A stretch of 64,000 bases of DNA from Rhodopseudomonas infernalis (GCF_022271405.1 NZ_JAJNAL010000023.1:22202-86201), one strand, 5' to 3'; counted from the stretch's first letter, positions 44,723 to 54,957 are shown. Notes: a model not told the origin generated them from the letters alone. Translations and numbers: made by a program.

Positions 44723-45028
44723 ATGTCCCGGCGCTGCGAACTGACCGCCAAGGGTGCCCAGACCGGCCACAAGGTCAGCCACTCGAACATCAAGACCAAG
44801 CGGCGTTTTCTGCCCAATCTGGTCAACGTTACGTTCCTGTCCGACGTGCTCGGCCGCCCGGTGCGGCTGCGGGTGTCGACCAACGCGCTGAAGAGCGTCG
44901 ACCACCGCGGTGGTCTCGATGCCTTCCTGCTGAAGGCGAGCATTGCCGAGCTGTCGCCGAAGGCCGCCGAGCTGAAGCGTGCGATTGCCAAGAAGAAGGC
45001 CGGCGAAGCGGTCGCAGTCGCGAGCTGA
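44723..45028 (+). CDS. rpmB: Large ribosomal subunit protein bL28
   Basis: A 101-residue bL28 protein of the 50S subunit. The N-terminal [21 protein letters not shown] and the [13 protein letters not shown] block are canonical, and the length matches alphaproteobacterial L28 with its longer C-terminal tail. It is monocistronic, with a strong promoter upstream and a strong terminator 45 bp after the stop. Confidence 0.98.
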   Translation: MSRRCELTAKGAQTGHKVSHSNIKTKRRFLPNLVNVTFLSDVLGRPVRLRVSTNALKSVDHRGGLDAFLLKASIAELSPKAAELKRAIAKKKAGEAVAVAS

Positions 45029-45072
45029 GCGCCTCGTCCCGCGCGAATATCTATCGGCGATCCTGATTTCGG

Positions 45073-45105
45073 ACGGCCGGGTTGAAAGACCCGGCCGTTT
45101 CGTTT
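45073..45105 (+). terminator. Rho-independent terminator of rpmB
   Basis: ACGGCCGGGT pairs perfectly with ACCCGGCCGT around the loop TGAAAG, followed by TTCGTTT. Confidence 0.9.
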
Positions 45106-45361
45106 GCCTGCGTGCCAGCTGCGCATCGCCGCGATGGACGATCCGCACGCGGATGGACGCGCTTGCGAAGCGCCCGCATCCCGGATCAAGACTATCCATC
45201 CGACGTTGGTCGAATCTCGTAGTGTTCCGAGGTGACGGGTCCGGCGACCACACGCAAAAGCTGTTACGATCAAATGATGTGTCGGATTCGACGATGCCCC
45301 GCAAGCCGCACCGGTTTCCGATCCTGGGCAAAGGCGCCGCCGCCCGGTCGCAGAGGCCGCG

Positions 45362-48300
45362 ATGAAGCTTTCGACACGCCTGATGCTGGCGATGGTGGCC
45401 CTGGTCCTGGTGACTACGGCGGTGCTCGGCTTCCTCAACTATCGTAGCATCGTCGAACTGCTGATCCCCCGCACGGTGCAGCGGCTGCAGACCCACGCTC
45501 AGCTCAATGCGTTGCTGATGGATGCGCAACTGCGCGGCACGCTCGCCGACGCCAAGAGTGCGCAAGCGTCGACGGCGCTGCAGGATCTCCTCGTCAGGCG
45601 CCCCGAATTCGTGGGGGCCACCAGCGTGGGCTGGCGACATCGCATCGAAGACCGATTCGCCGCGGAGCTGGCCGCCAAGCCGAACTGCGCGATCCTGCGG
45701 ATTATCGGAGCCGAGGATGACGGACTCGAACTGGTCCGTGTCGATCGTCTGGGACCGCAAGGCGGCATTCGCGCGGTTCCGCCTGCCGAACTGACGCGGC
45801 GCGGCGACCGGGCCTACTTCAAACAAGGCATGGCGCTGCCGCGCGGCGAGGTGTCGATCTCCCGCATCGAGCTCAACCGGGATGCGACCGACCTCGAGCT
45901 GCCCTACACGCCGACGGTGCGGACGATCGCGCCGATCGATACGGCCGATGGCCGGCGTCTCGGCCTGTTGGTGATCAACACCAATCTGGACGCGCTGTTC
46001 GAACGGGTCCGATCCAGCGTCGACGCCAGCGATACGATCTACGTCGTCAACGAGGACGGCGACTATCTGGTGCATCCGGATCGTACGCAGGAGTTCGGCT
46101 TCGATCTCGGCCGGCCGCGCCGCATCCAGGACGATTTCCCGACGTTCGCCGCGTCTCTGAAAGACCAGCGCGCGATCCCCTCGGTCATCGAGAACGCCGA
46201 GGGACGATCGTTCGGCATCGGCGTCGGTTGGGTCAGGCTGGCCGACGGTCCGCTGATCGGTGTGGTCGAGATGCGTGACTACGCATCGTTCGGGTCGGTA
46301 CAGACCGCGGTCCGCAACTCCACTTTGGCGGGCGGCGCGGTCGCGCTGCTGATCGCGATCCTGATCGCGGTGCCACTGGCCCGTTCGCTGACCCGGCCGC
46401 TGGTGCGGATCACCCGATCGGTCCAGGCCTTCGCGCGCGGCGAGAAATTCGAACTCGCGCCCGGCGGCGGCCACGAGATCAAGCTGCTGGCCGACGCGTT
46501 CGAACAGATGACCAGCGACTCGCAGCGCCGCGCCATCGCCTTCGCGGAAGAAGCCGAAGAGCGCAGCCGTCTGGCCGGCGTGTTGCAGAACACTGTCGAC
46601 AGCATGGTCGACCCGGTGCTGGTCGCGGACGCGCGCGGCATTGTAATTCTCACCAACCCTGCGTCGCACGCGATGTTCGGTGCGCTGACCGGCACCAGCG
46701 TCCTCAACACGACGCGCTCGTTCGACCGCTTCACCCCGGACGGCAAACCGCTCGCGGCCGACAAGGCGCCGCTGCTGCGCGCCTCGCTGGGCGAGACGAT
46801 CGAGAACTTCGAGTTCATCGTGCAGCCGCTCGGCAGCGGACGGCGATCCTATCTGATCGCCAACGGGCGGCCGCTGCTCAACGATAACGGCGACGTCCAG
46901 GGCGCCGTGATGGTGTATCACGACATCACGCAGAAGAAGAAAGCCGAGGAGGCGCTGCGCCGCAGCGAGCAGATGGCGCGGGCGATCGTCGACACCGCGC
47001 TCGATGCCTTCGTGCAGATCGACGCGCTGGCGACGATTACCGAGTGGAGTCCGCATGCCGAGCTGATGTTCGGATGGAAGCGCACCGAAGCGATCGGCCG
47101 CAACGTCTTTCAACTGCTGATCCCGCCCGACCAGCTCGCGCAGCGCACCGAGGAGTTCACGCAGTTCGCCACCACGCTCGGCCGCGACGACAGCGGCTTC
47201 CGCGTCGAGATCGAAGCGGTTCGCCACAACGGCGCACCGATCCCGATCGAGGTGGCGATGACGGCGCTGTATCGCGATGGCAGCTTCGTCATCAACGCGT
47301 TCCTGCGTGACCTCACCGAGAAGATCGCGTTCGAGGAGCAGCTCCGGCAGTCGCAGAAGATGGAGTCGATCGGGCAGCTCACCGGCGGCATCGCGCACGA
47401 CTTCAACAACATGCTGACGGTGATCACCGGCACCATCGATATCATCAGCGACGGTGTCTCCGACCAGCCGCATCTGGCGGCGATCGCCAAGCTGATCAGC
47501 GAGGCGGCGGACCGCGGCGCCGAACTGACGCGGCTGTTGCTGGCGTTCGCCCGCAAACAGCCGCTGCGGCCCGACGAGACCGACGTCAACGGGCTGGTCG
47601 CAGGGTTGCAAAGCCTGTTGCGGCCGACGCTCGGTGAGCAGATCGAGGTCGAGACCTTGATGGCCGACGATGTCTGGCCGATCTATGTGGACCGTGGCCA
47701 GCTGGAATCCGCGCTGGTCAATCTGGCGGTCAATGCCCGCGACGCGATGCCGGGCGGTGGCAAGCTGACGCTCGAAACCTGCAACGTCATGGTCGATCAG
47801 GAATTCGCCCGGCGGCTCGGCAATGTCGATGTCGGCGCCTATGTGATGATCTCGATCAGCGATTCCGGCTGCGGCATCCCGGAGGCGATCCGCGGCAAGG
47901 TGTTCGATCCGTTCTTCACCACCAAGGAAATCGGCAAAGGCACCGGGCTCGGACTGAGCATGGTGTACGGCTTCATCAAGCAGTCCGGCGGCCACATCAC
48001 GCTGTACAGCGAGGAAGGATTGGGCACCACGTTCCGGCTGTATCTGCCGCGCGCCGCGGCCGAGGCCGAACGCGAAGCGCCGCCTTCCTCCGAACAGGGC
48101 GCGATCGGCGGCACCGAAACCATTCTGGTGGTCGAGGACGACGCCATGGTGCGCAGTTACGTCAACGCCCAGCTCAAGAGCCTCGGCTACACGGCGATCT
48201 CGGTCGGCAACGCGACGGCGGCGCTGTCGATCTGCGATAGCGACACCAGGTTCGACCTGCTGTTTACCGACGTGGTGATGCCTGGGCCGTATAACGGCGT

Positions 48301-48562
48301 GCAGCTCGCCGCCGAGATGACCAGGCGGCGCCCTGGCCTGAAGGTGCTGTTCACCTCCGGCTATTCGGAGAACGCGTTGATCCACAACGATCGCATCGCT
48401 TCGGGCATCCTGCTGCTGTCGAAGCCGTATCGGCGGATCGATCTGGCCCGGACGATCCGGCAGGCGCTGAGCACCGCGCCGGAGGCCGGCTCTGTCGAAC
48501 GCGCCGCGCCGAGCGACGAGCGGATCGGCGCCAGTTCGGAAGCGACGCGCGCCGCGAGGTGA
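45362..48562 (+). CDS. Hybrid sensor histidine kinase with Cache, HAMP, two PAS and receiver domains
   Basis: A 1066-residue membrane sensor kinase. TM1 covers residues ~7-29, followed by a large periplasmic Cache-type sensor to ~320, TM2 (~322-344) and HAMP to ~395. Then come PAS domains at ~405-515 and ~525-645, HisKA with phospho-acceptor His679 (GGIAHDFNNM), the HATPase domain (NARDAMPGGG, SDSGCGIPE, GTGLGLSM) and a C-terminal receiver with Asp970 (LLFTDVVMPG). No separate response regulator lies next to it, so output probably goes through a distant phosphotransfer partner. The signal is unknown. The ATG follows AGAGG. The 256 bp upstream show nothing clear. Confidence 0.95.
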   Translation: MKLSTRLMLAMVALVLVTTAVLGFLNYRSIVELLIPRTVQRLQTHAQLNALLMDAQLRGTLADAKSAQASTALQDLLVRRPEFVGATSVGWRHRIEDRFAAELAAKPNCAILRIIGAEDDGLELVRVDRLGPQGGIRAVPPAELTRRGDRAYFKQGMALPRGEVSISRIELNRDATDLELPYTPTVRTIAPIDTADGRRLGLLVINTNLDALFERVRSSVDASDTIYVVNEDGDYLVHPDRTQEFGFDLGRPRRIQDDFPTFAASLKDQRAIPSVIENAEGRSFGIGVGWVRLADGPLIGVVEMRDYASFGSVQTAVRNSTLAGGAVALLIAILIAVPLARSLTRPLVRITRSVQAFARGEKFELAPGGGHEIKLLADAFEQMTSDSQRRAIAFAEEAEERSRLAGVLQNTVDSMVDPVLVADARGIVILTNPASHAMFGALTGTSVLNTTRSFDRFTPDGKPLAADKAPLLRASLGETIENFEFIVQPLGSGRRSYLIANGRPLLNDNGDVQGAVMVYHDITQKKKAEEALRRSEQMARAIVDTALDAFVQIDALATITEWSPHAELMFGWKRTEAIGRNVFQLLIPPDQLAQRTEEFTQFATTLGRDDSGFRVEIEAVRHNGAPIPIEVAMTALYRDGSFVINAFLRDLTEKIAFEEQLRQSQKMESIGQLTGGIAHDFNNMLTVITGTIDIISDGVSDQPHLAAIAKLISEAADRGAELTRLLLAFARKQPLRPDETDVNGLVAGLQSLLRPTLGEQIEVETLMADDVWPIYVDRGQLESALVNLAVNARDAMPGGGKLTLETCNVMVDQEFARRLGNVDVGAYVMISISDSGCGIPEAIRGKVFDPFFTTKEIGKGTGLGLSMVYGFIKQSGGHITLYSEEGLGTTFRLYLPRAAAEAEREAPPSSEQGAIGGTETILVVEDDAMVRSYVNAQLKSLGYTAISVGNATAALSICDSDTRFDLLFTDVVMPGPYNGVQLAAEMTRRRPGLKVLFTSGYSENALIHNDRIASGILLLSKPYRRIDLARTIRQALSTAPEAGSVERAAPSDERIGASSEATRAAR

Positions 48563-48579
48563 TGCGCGCGGCGGGCCGG

Positions 48580-49806
48580 TCAGTCCTGGATCAGCGTGAA
48601 CTGCAACAGCAGCGTCCGCTGCAGCATCGAGAAATTGTCGTCGGACACTAGCGTCAGCACCGTTTCGCCGGCCTCGTCGCGATGCACGTCGATGCCTTCC
48701 ATGTTGTCGATGTCGTGGCCGAGGTCGGCGGTGAACAGCGTAGGCCCGTCGACGGTTGCGCCCGGGGCCAGCGAAGTGAGCGCGATCCGCCGGATGCGGA
48801 TGTGCACGCCTTCCAGCCAGGAGAATTTACGTTCGAGAACCAGCAGGTCGCCCGCGGGCAGCAGCGCGGCGTCGCTGATGTCGTACCCTTCGGTGCGGCG
48901 GATCGCGAAGGTGCCGGGTGTCTTGCCGCCGATCAGAAAGCCGAGGATGTTGCGATCGGCATCGAGGCCGCGCTCGGAGATCGCGATCAGCGTGCCGGCC
49001 AGCGGCAGGCCTTTCGGCACCACGATCAGCGCCTCGATGCCCTTGTTGTTCGGCAGCTTGCGCAGTCCCGGCGGCACCGCAATCGGCTGGCCTCGCGCAC
49101 GCACGCCGTCGCGGCCGAAATCGAACTTCACGATCTGGTTGACGCGCTCATAGCCCACATAGGCGGTGCCACCGTCGAAGGCGAGCGACTCGCTGTCGTA
49201 CCATTTGCGCCGCGTCAGCGGCTCGCCGTCGGCTCCGAGGATCGGTGCGGCGTCGACATCCGCAAGCCCGGTCATCGCGGCGCCCGCATAGACGATCCGA
49301 CCGGTGAACCAACTGCCGCGGTCACTGACCGCAACGAAGCGCTCGCCCTTCGGATCGAGCCGCAGCGCCGACAGGCCGCCGAAGCCGCGGAACGACGAGG
49401 TGAGAACCAGCCCGCTGCGGAATTGCAGCGCGCCGAACCGCTGCGCCGCGCGGTCCCGCAGATCGAACGAGTCGATCGGCCGCGCCACCACCTCGACGCG
49501 TTCCGGAGTACTGACCGCGTAGGCCTCGAGTTCGGCCTTGGTACCTTGGGCGAACGCGGGATGCGGTGCAACTAACTGCACCGACGCCAAACCGCCGAGT
49601 GCGAGACCTCGTGCGATAAATCCCCGGCGTGTCGTCTCCCCTCCCCCTTGCGGGGAGGGGGCGGGGGTGGGGGTCCACAAGGATGGCGTCTCGCTTGGGG
49701 TACCCCCCACCCCGACCCTCCCCCGCAAGGGGGGAAGGAGCGCACCGTCAGAGCTGCTCACGCTGTGCTCCACCAACTCAGCCGAGCGGGGGCCCGGTCG
49801 CCTCAT
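48580..49806 (-). CDS. Tat-exported phytase-like esterase (PF13449 type)
   Basis: A periplasmic protein of about 408 residues, of the 'esterase-like activity of phytase' type, a beta-propeller-like fold. The body contains FGGLSALRLDPKGERFVAVSDRG and NNKGIEALIV. A twin-arginine signal (TTRRGFIARGLALGG, Arg pair near residues 58-59) ends at HPAFA. Uniquely, residues ~25-57, just before the Tat motif, are encoded by a palindromic repeat. ATG 49806 avoids overlap with cobT, but no start has a convincing ribosome site, so the N-terminus is uncertain. It lies 17 bp downstream of cobT on the same strand. Confidence 0.8.
   Translation of the reverse strand: MRRPGPRSAELVEHSVSSSDGALLPPLRGRVGVGGTPSETPSLWTPTPAPSPQGGGETTRRGFIARGLALGGLASVQLVAPHPAFAQGTKAELEAYAVSTPERVEVVARPIDSFDLRDRAAQRFGALQFRSGLVLTSSFRGFGGLSALRLDPKGERFVAVSDRGSWFTGRIVYAGAAMTGLADVDAAPILGADGEPLTRRKWYDSESLAFDGGTAYVGYERVNQIVKFDFGRDGVRARGQPIAVPPGLRKLPNNKGIEALIVVPKGLPLAGTLIAISERGLDADRNILGFLIGGKTPGTFAIRRTEGYDISDAALLPAGDLLVLERKFSWLEGVHIRIRRIALTSLAPGATVDGPTLFTADLGHDIDNMEGIDVHRDEAGETVLTLVSDDNFSMLQRTLLLQFTLIQD
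49636..49734. repeat. Palindromic repeat, CTCCCCCTTGCGGGGAGGG family, inside a coding frame
   Basis: CTCCCCTCCCCCTTGCGGGG at one end and CCCTCCCCCGCAAGGGGGG at the other are complementary. Inner GGGTACCCC-type words form a second stem. The element is fully open in the frame of the phytase-like gene, encoding a Pro/Gly-rich stretch. A related element lies at 51743-51869. Confidence 0.75.
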
Positions 49807-49822
49807 CGCGCGAGGCGCACGC

Positions 49823-51721
49823 TCACGAATGCAGCCGGCGGCGCGGCTTGCCGGGGCCCGTGGGCGCAACCGCGGTCTCGCTGAACAGCTCGGCGAGCTT
49901 CTCGGTGATGGCGCCGCCGAGTTCCTCGGCGTCCACGATGGTGACGGCGCGGCGATAGTAACGCGTCACGTCGTGGCCGATGCCGATCGCGATCAGCTCG
50001 ACCGGCGAGCGGGTCTCGATCTCTTCGATGATGTGGCGCAGGTGCCGCTCGAGATAGTTGCCGGGATTGACCGACAGCGTCGAGTCGTCGACCGGCGCGC
50101 CGTCCGAGATCATCATCAGGATCTTGCGCTGTTCGGGGCGGCCGAGCAGCCGCTTGTGCGCCCAGTCCAGCGCCTCGCCGTCGATGTTCTCCTTCAGGAG
50201 ACCTTCGCGCATCATCAGCCCGAGATTTTTACGCGCACGACGCCAAGGCGCGTCCGCGGACTTGTAGATGATGTGGCGCAAATCGTTGAGCCGGCCCGGG
50301 TTGGTCGGCTTGCCGGCGGCGAGCCAGGCTTCGCGCGACTGCCCGCCCTTCCAGGCGCGCGTGGTGAAGCCGAGGATCTCGACCTTGACGCCGCAGCGCT
50401 CCAGCGTCCGCGCCAGAATGTCCGCGCAGGTCGCCGCCACGGTGATCGGGCGGCCGCGCATCGAGCCGGAATTGTCGAGCAGCAGCGTCACCACGGTGTC
50501 GCGGAACGTCGCTTCCTTCTCGTTCATGAACGACAGCGGATGGAACGGGTCGGTGACCACGCGCGACAGCCGCGCCGGATCGAGAATGCCTTCCTCGAGG
50601 TCGAAATCCCAGGCGCGGTTCTGCTGCGCCATCAGCCGGCGTTGCAGCCGGTTGGCGAGGCGGGCGACGATGCCCTGCAGGTGCGCCAGCTGCTTGTCGA
50701 GATAGCTGCGCAGCCGCTCCAGCTCGTCGTGATCGCACAGGTCCTCGGCCGCGACGACTTCGTCGAATTTCGGCGCGTAGGCGTGATACTCCGGCCCGCG
50801 CGGCTCGTTGGCGCCGCGGTTGTTGGGCCGCGTCGCTTCGCCGGGCGTGTCGTCCTCGCCCATCTCGGAATCGTCGAAGCTGTCGGACGCCGAGGCTTGC
50901 GCGCTGTCCATCGCGCTGTCGCTCATTTCGTCGGTCGACGTCTCCGCCTGCTCGGCCGTCATCTCCTGAGCGGCTTCGCCCTGCGGCTCGCCTTCGGCGC
51001 CGGACTGGTCGTTCTCGCCTTCCTGCTTGTCGTCCTGGTTCTCTTCCTCGTCCGATTCGGTGTCGCGCTCGTCGCCGAGTTCGAGCACGTCGAGCAGATC
51101 ATGGATGGCGTCGCCGAACTTCGTCTGGTCCTCGGCGAACCGCTCGAGCTGATCGAGCCGCGGCCCGATCTTGTCTTCGAGCACCGGTCGCCACAGATCG
51201 ACAAGCTTCTTCGCCGCGGTGGGCGGGGCGAGGCCGGTCAGGCGCTCGCGCACCAGCATCGCCAGCGCATCCGACAGCGGCGCGTCGGCGCGGTCGGTGA
51301 TCTCGTCGAACTTGCCGCGATGGAAATGATCGTCGAGCATCGCTGTGAGGTTCCTGGCGACGCCTGCCATCCGCCGAGATCCCAGCGCCTCGACGCGGGC
51401 CTGCTCGACCGCCTCGAACACGCCGCGGGCCTGCGGATTGCCTGGCATCAGCTTGCGATGCACTTTCGGGTCGTGACAGGCGAGCTTGAGCGCGATCGAG
51501 TCGGCATGACCGCGCACGATCGCCGCGTCCTTCTTGCTCATCTTGCGCGCCGGCTCGGGCAGACGGGCCTTGCCGGGCGACAGGCCGGGTCGCTCGGCCG
51601 CGAAGCTGACTTCCAGCTCCGGCGACTTCGCGATCGCCCGCAGGCACGACGTCACCGCCCGCTTGAACGGCTCGGTCGGCGCTTCCTTCGATCCGGTGCG
51701 GAGTTTGGTGTTGGTCGTCAT
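49823..51721 (-). CDS. cobT: Aerobic cobaltochelatase subunit CobT
   Basis: CobT (632 residues) forms with CobS the AAA+/VWA chaperone complex that, with CobN, inserts cobalt into hydrogenobyrinate a,c-diamide in aerobic B12 synthesis. The N-terminal CobT domain is followed by an acidic Glu/Asp/Ser-rich linker (residues ~225-300). The C-terminal von Willebrand A domain carries the MIDAS motif DNSGS at 416-420. It lies downstream of cobS on the same strand with a repeat in the 155-bp gap. CobN is not in the window. Confidence 0.96.
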   Translation of the reverse strand: MTTNTKLRTGSKEAPTEPFKRAVTSCLRAIAKSPELEVSFAAERPGLSPGKARLPEPARKMSKKDAAIVRGHADSIALKLACHDPKVHRKLMPGNPQARGVFEAVEQARVEALGSRRMAGVARNLTAMLDDHFHRGKFDEITDRADAPLSDALAMLVRERLTGLAPPTAAKKLVDLWRPVLEDKIGPRLDQLERFAEDQTKFGDAIHDLLDVLELGDERDTESDEEENQDDKQEGENDQSGAEGEPQGEAAQEMTAEQAETSTDEMSDSAMDSAQASASDSFDDSEMGEDDTPGEATRPNNRGANEPRGPEYHAYAPKFDEVVAAEDLCDHDELERLRSYLDKQLAHLQGIVARLANRLQRRLMAQQNRAWDFDLEEGILDPARLSRVVTDPFHPLSFMNEKEATFRDTVVTLLLDNSGSMRGRPITVAATCADILARTLERCGVKVEILGFTTRAWKGGQSREAWLAAGKPTNPGRLNDLRHIIYKSADAPWRRARKNLGLMMREGLLKENIDGEALDWAHKRLLGRPEQRKILMMISDGAPVDDSTLSVNPGNYLERHLRHIIEEIETRSPVELIAIGIGHDVTRYYRRAVTIVDAEELGGAITEKLAELFSETAVAPTGPGKPRRRLHS

Positions 51722-51742
51722 CGCAAGCTTAAACCTCGTTTC

Positions 51743-51869
51743 CTTCTGCCCTCGTGGGAGAAGGTGCGCGGACGACGTCCGTGCCGGATGAGGGGCCTTG
51801 TTCAGCGAGAGGCAAACCCCTCACCCGCCTTCGCTGCGCGAAGGCACCCTCTCCCGCAAGGGGAGAGGG
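51743..51869. repeat. Palindromic repeat between cobS and cobT
   Basis: CTTCTGCCCTCGTGGGAGAAGG forms one hairpin at the left. At the right, ACCCTCTCCCGCAAGGGGAGAGGG forms another. The middle words GGATGAGGGGC and CCCCTCACCC are complementary. It is the widely seen alphaproteobacterial CTCTCCC/GGGAGAG element and lies in the intergenic space of the cobST operon. Confidence 0.75.
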
Positions 51870-51876
51870 ATGTCGA

Positions 51877-52872
51877 TCAGCTCATCGCCACGTTGACCGA
51901 GCTTTCCGGCAGTTCGGCGTTGAAGCAGCGCTGATAGAACTCGGCGACCAGCGGGCGCTCCAGCTCGTCGCATTTGTTCAAGAACGTGACGCGGAACGCG
52001 AAGCCGATGTCGCCGAAGATCTCGGCGTTCTCCGACCAGGTGATCACCGTGCGCGGGCTCATCACCGTCGACAGATCGCCGTTGGCGAAGGCGTTGCGAG
52101 TGAGATCGGCGAGGCGGACCATCTTGTTGACGATGTCGCGCCCTTCCGGGTTGCGATAGTGCTTCGCCTTCGCCAGCACGATCTCGACTTCCTCGTCGTG
52201 CGGCAGATAGTTCAGCGTGGTGACGATCGACCAGCGGTCCATCTGGCCCTGGTTGATCTGCTGGGTGCCGTGATACAGGCCCGAGGTGTCGCCGAGGCCG
52301 ATGGTGTTGGCGGTCGCGAACAGCCGGAACGCCGGATGCGGCTTGATTACCTTGTTCTGGTCGAGCAGCGTCAGCCTGCCGGAGACTTCCAGCACGCGCT
52401 GAATCACGAACATCACGTCCGGGCGGCCGGCGTCGTATTCGTCGAACACCAGCGCGACGTTGTGCTGCAGCGCCCAGGGCAGGATGCCGTCACGGAATTC
52501 GGTGACCTGTTTGCCGTCGCGCACCACGATCGAGTCTTTGCCGACGAGGTCGATCCGGCTGATGTGGCTGTCGAGATTGACGCGCACGCACGGCCAGTTC
52601 AGCCGCGCCGCGACCTGCTCGATATGGGTCGACTTGCCGGTGCCGTGAAAGCCCGTGACCATGACGCGGCGATTGCGGGCGAAGCCGGCCAGAATGGCGA
52701 GTGTGGTGGCGCGGTCGAAGCGATAGTCCGGATCGGTGTCCGGCACGTGCGGATCGACTTCGGAAAAAGCCGGAACTTCGAGGTCGCTGTCGATGCCGAA
52801 GACCTGGCGAACCGACACCTTCATGTCGGGCTGGCCGGTGATCTCCTGGGCTTTGGTCGTGGCGGCGGTCAT
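51877..52872 (-). CDS. cobS: Aerobic cobaltochelatase subunit CobS
   Basis: CobS (331 residues) is the AAA+ ATPase subunit of aerobic cobaltochelatase. Walker [10 protein letters not shown] is at 74-82, Walker B ([10 protein letters not shown]) near residue 140, and the sensor region has [15 protein letters not shown] 52872 was chosen because GGAGG lies 4 nt upstream; the open frame extends much further without a ribosome site. It acts with the downstream CobT. The 284 bp upstream were examined for a cobalamin riboswitch and none was recognised. Confidence 0.96.
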   Translation of the reverse strand: MTAATTKAQEITGQPDMKVSVRQVFGIDSDLEVPAFSEVDPHVPDTDPDYRFDRATTLAILAGFARNRRVMVTGFHGTGKSTHIEQVAARLNWPCVRVNLDSHISRIDLVGKDSIVVRDGKQVTEFRDGILPWALQHNVALVFDEYDAGRPDVMFVIQRVLEVSGRLTLLDQNKVIKPHPAFRLFATANTIGLGDTSGLYHGTQQINQGQMDRWSIVTTLNYLPHDEEVEIVLAKAKHYRNPEGRDIVNKMVRLADLTRNAFANGDLSTVMSPRTVITWSENAEIFGDIGFAFRVTFLNKCDELERPLVAEFYQRCFNAELPESSVNVAMS

Positions 52873-53156
52873 CAATCCTCCGTGGTCCCGGACGCGCCCG
52901 AAACCCGATCTCTGGTGGTGGATGCGGTTGAGTGCGGATTTAAACCTAGCAGAGAGCGGCGATTGGCAGAAGCCCGCTGCGTGATCAAAGTTCCGTCGAT
53001 CTTTCATTGAGATAGGCGGTGGCGTGGGATTTTGAAAGGCTGCGTTGCGAAACCGGGGGAGAAGATCGCGGCTGCTGACCGACAGTTGCAAACTTTCCTC
53101 AAGCGCAGTCGCATAGTTTGCGTTGTCTCTGGTTCGGCCTGGCTGCGGAGTGCCCA

Positions 53157-53783
53157 TTGGACGCCTTTCTCGACACCCTGATCGCCTTCGCGTCCGCGCA
53201 TCGCGGGCTGGCCTACGGCGTGCTGTTTCTGGCGGCGCTGCTCGAGGCCGTGCCGGTGCTCGGCTCGCTGGTGCCGGGCTCGACCATCATCCTGGCGCTC
53301 AGCGCCCTGATCCCGGGCGGCGAGCTCGATCTGGTCGGTGTGCTGGCTTCGGCCGCCGCTGGCGCGGTGCTCGGCGACGGCGCCGCCTATCTGATCGGCC
53401 ACCGCGAGCAGCGCCAGATTCTCTCGGCCTGGCCGATGTCGCAACATCCGGAACTGGTGGCGCGAGCCGAGGCGTTCTTTCAGCGCTTCGGCGGTTGGGC
53501 GGTATTCTTTGCGCGCTTCGTGCCGCCGATCCGCGCTTTCGTGCCGGTCACCGCCGGCGCGCTGCAGATGACGCCAGCGCGATTCTTCGCCATCAACATC
53601 CCGGCAATCCTGCTGTGGGCGCCAGCCCATGTGCTGCCGGGCGTGGTTGCCGCGACGGCGCTGGAGCAATCGCACGGCCGGCTGCATCATTGGCTGCCGG
53701 TGGTCGCGGGCGTCGCGGCGCTGCTGCTGATGGCGGGGTGGCTGCTGTGGCGTAGGCGCCAAAGCCGTGCGCTGCCGAAGTGA
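53157..53783 (+). CDS. DedA-family membrane protein
   Basis: A 208-residue inner-membrane protein of the DedA/DUF2 family, proposed lipid scramblases or transporters. Conserved features are [17 protein letters not shown] (~residues 30-46), the [10 protein letters not shown] segment and the [18 protein letters not shown] motif, plus a C-terminal helix. TTG 53157 is used because GCGGAG precedes it at 7-8 nt and it gives the usual family N-terminus. It is divergent from cobS and convergent with the J-domain gene; a GC-rich hairpin (GCCCGGC/GCCGGGC) near 53880-53900 may end both transcripts. Confidence 0.88.
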   Translation: MDAFLDTLIAFASAHRGLAYGVLFLAALLEAVPVLGSLVPGSTIILALSALIPGGELDLVGVLASAAAGAVLGDGAAYLIGHREQRQILSAWPMSQHPELVARAEAFFQRFGGWAVFFARFVPPIRAFVPVTAGALQMTPARFFAINIPAILLWAPAHVLPGVVAATALEQSHGRLHHWLPVVAGVAALLLMAGWLLWRRRQSRALPK

Positions 53784-53937
53784 AAGTCTTTCAGGCACCC
53801 GACATCGGGCTTGAGCCACGCAGCCGCGCGGCCCCAGCCTTGTGCAACCTACGCTGTGCCTCGGAGCGCATCGGTCCGGACGCCCGGCTGCGCCGGGCTC
53901 CTCAGCGGAGAGCCGATTTCCTCGAAAAGCGTCCGGA

Positions 53938-54582
53938 TCAGCTCCGGACCACCGTCTTCAGATAATTGTAGGCCTTGATGATTTCGATCAGACGGTCTTC
54001 GGTCGAGCGGTCGCCGCCGTTGGCGTCGGGGTGGTGCTGCTTGACCAGCGCCTTGTACTTCGCCTTCACGACTTCGAGCGTGGCGTCGCTGTCCAGCCCC
54101 ATCACCTGCAGCGCCTTGCGTTCGGCGTTGAACACCTTGCGCGGCTCTGACTTGGTTTCTTCCGACGGATCGGGACCGCGGCGCCAGCGGCTGCGGCCGT
54201 TGAACTCGTTGATCACGTTGAAGGGATCGGCAGCGCCGGCGAGATCCTCGGGATTTTTGGTCCGGCTCTTGGCGCCGTTCTGCCCCATCTTCCAGGTCGG
54301 CCGATGGCCGGTCAGCGCATCCTTCTGATAGCGCGCCACTGCGTCGGCGTTCATGCCTTCGAAGAAATTGTAGCCCTGATTATACTCGCGGACGTGGTTC
54401 AGGCAGAAATGCCAATAGTCCTTTTCGAGCCCGCGACCCTTCGGGGCGCGATGGGCAGCGCGATTGGCGCAGCCGGGTGCGTCACACATCACCACCTGTT
54501 CGCGTGCGGCTTCACGTGCCGCCGCGGCCTTGGCCGGCTTGATGCGGATCTTGTCGAAGAACTTGGACGAGTCGATGGGCAT
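53938..54582 (-). CDS. J-domain protein with N-terminal Cys/His cluster
   Basis: A 214-residue cytoplasmic protein with its J domain at the C-terminus (residues ~155-214; HPD in KQHHPDANGG), so it should stimulate a DnaK-type Hsp70. The N-terminal part holds a possible zinc site: CDAPGC near residue 33 and WHFCLNHVREYN near 57. The protein lacks the Gly/Phe and substrate-binding regions of DnaJ itself. It is divergent from bolA; the 105-bp gap probably carries both promoters. Confidence 0.88.
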   Translation of the reverse strand: MPIDSSKFFDKIRIKPAKAAAAREAAREQVVMCDAPGCANRAAHRAPKGRGLEKDYWHFCLNHVREYNQGYNFFEGMNADAVARYQKDALTGHRPTWKMGQNGAKSRTKNPEDLAGAADPFNVINEFNGRSRWRRGPDPSEETKSEPRKVFNAERKALQVMGLDSDATLEVVKAKYKALVKQHHPDANGGDRSTEDRLIEIIKAYNYLKTVVRS

Positions 54583-54687
54583 GGGGGACTTTGACTACGC
54601 TCCGCGCTGAGCTTCAAGTCTTGACATTATCAGCGAGCCCCGGGTTGATGGTTGAAGCGCAACGTTGAACCGGATCCCGGCCGAACC

Positions 54688-54957
54688 ATGAGCGTCACCG
54701 ATACTCTCACACAGAAGTTGCGCGAAGCTTTCACACCGGAAAGCCTCGACGTCATCGACGAATCCAACCTTCATGAAGGTCATGCGGGCCATTCGGGCCG
54801 CAGCGAGACTCATTTCCGAGTGAATATCGTGTCGCCTGCCTTCGCCGGCAAGAGCCGGCTCGAACGTCACCGCATGGTCAACGACCTCCTGGCCGCGGAA
54901 CTGAAAGCCGGCGTTCACGCCCTCGCCATCAAGGCCAAGGCGCCGGGCGAAGCTTAG
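54688..54957 (+). CDS. BolA-family protein
   Basis: An 89-residue BolA protein. The conserved DESNLHEGHAGH and ETHFRVNIVSPAFAGKSRLERHRMV blocks are intact. The His pair and the Cys-free loop suit partnership with a monothiol glutaredoxin in Fe-S cluster handling. ATG 54688 gives the canonical length; an upstream ATG at 54652 has no site. It is divergent from the J-domain gene. Confidence 0.93.
   Translation: MSVTDTLTQKLREAFTPESLDVIDESNLHEGHAGHSGRSETHFRVNIVSPAFAGKSRLERHRMVNDLLAAELKAGVHALAIKAKAPGEA

Noticed and set aside
44414..48385. 1323-codon open frame antisense to rpmB and the histidine kinase
   Set aside because: It is the Arg/Asp/His/Gln-rich shadow typical of high-GC coding DNA. The plus strand encodes a complete bL28 and a well-formed hybrid kinase.
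52873..53156. Cobalamin riboswitch upstream of cobS
   Set aside because: No B12-box-like conserved core or suitable stem set could be recognised in the gap.
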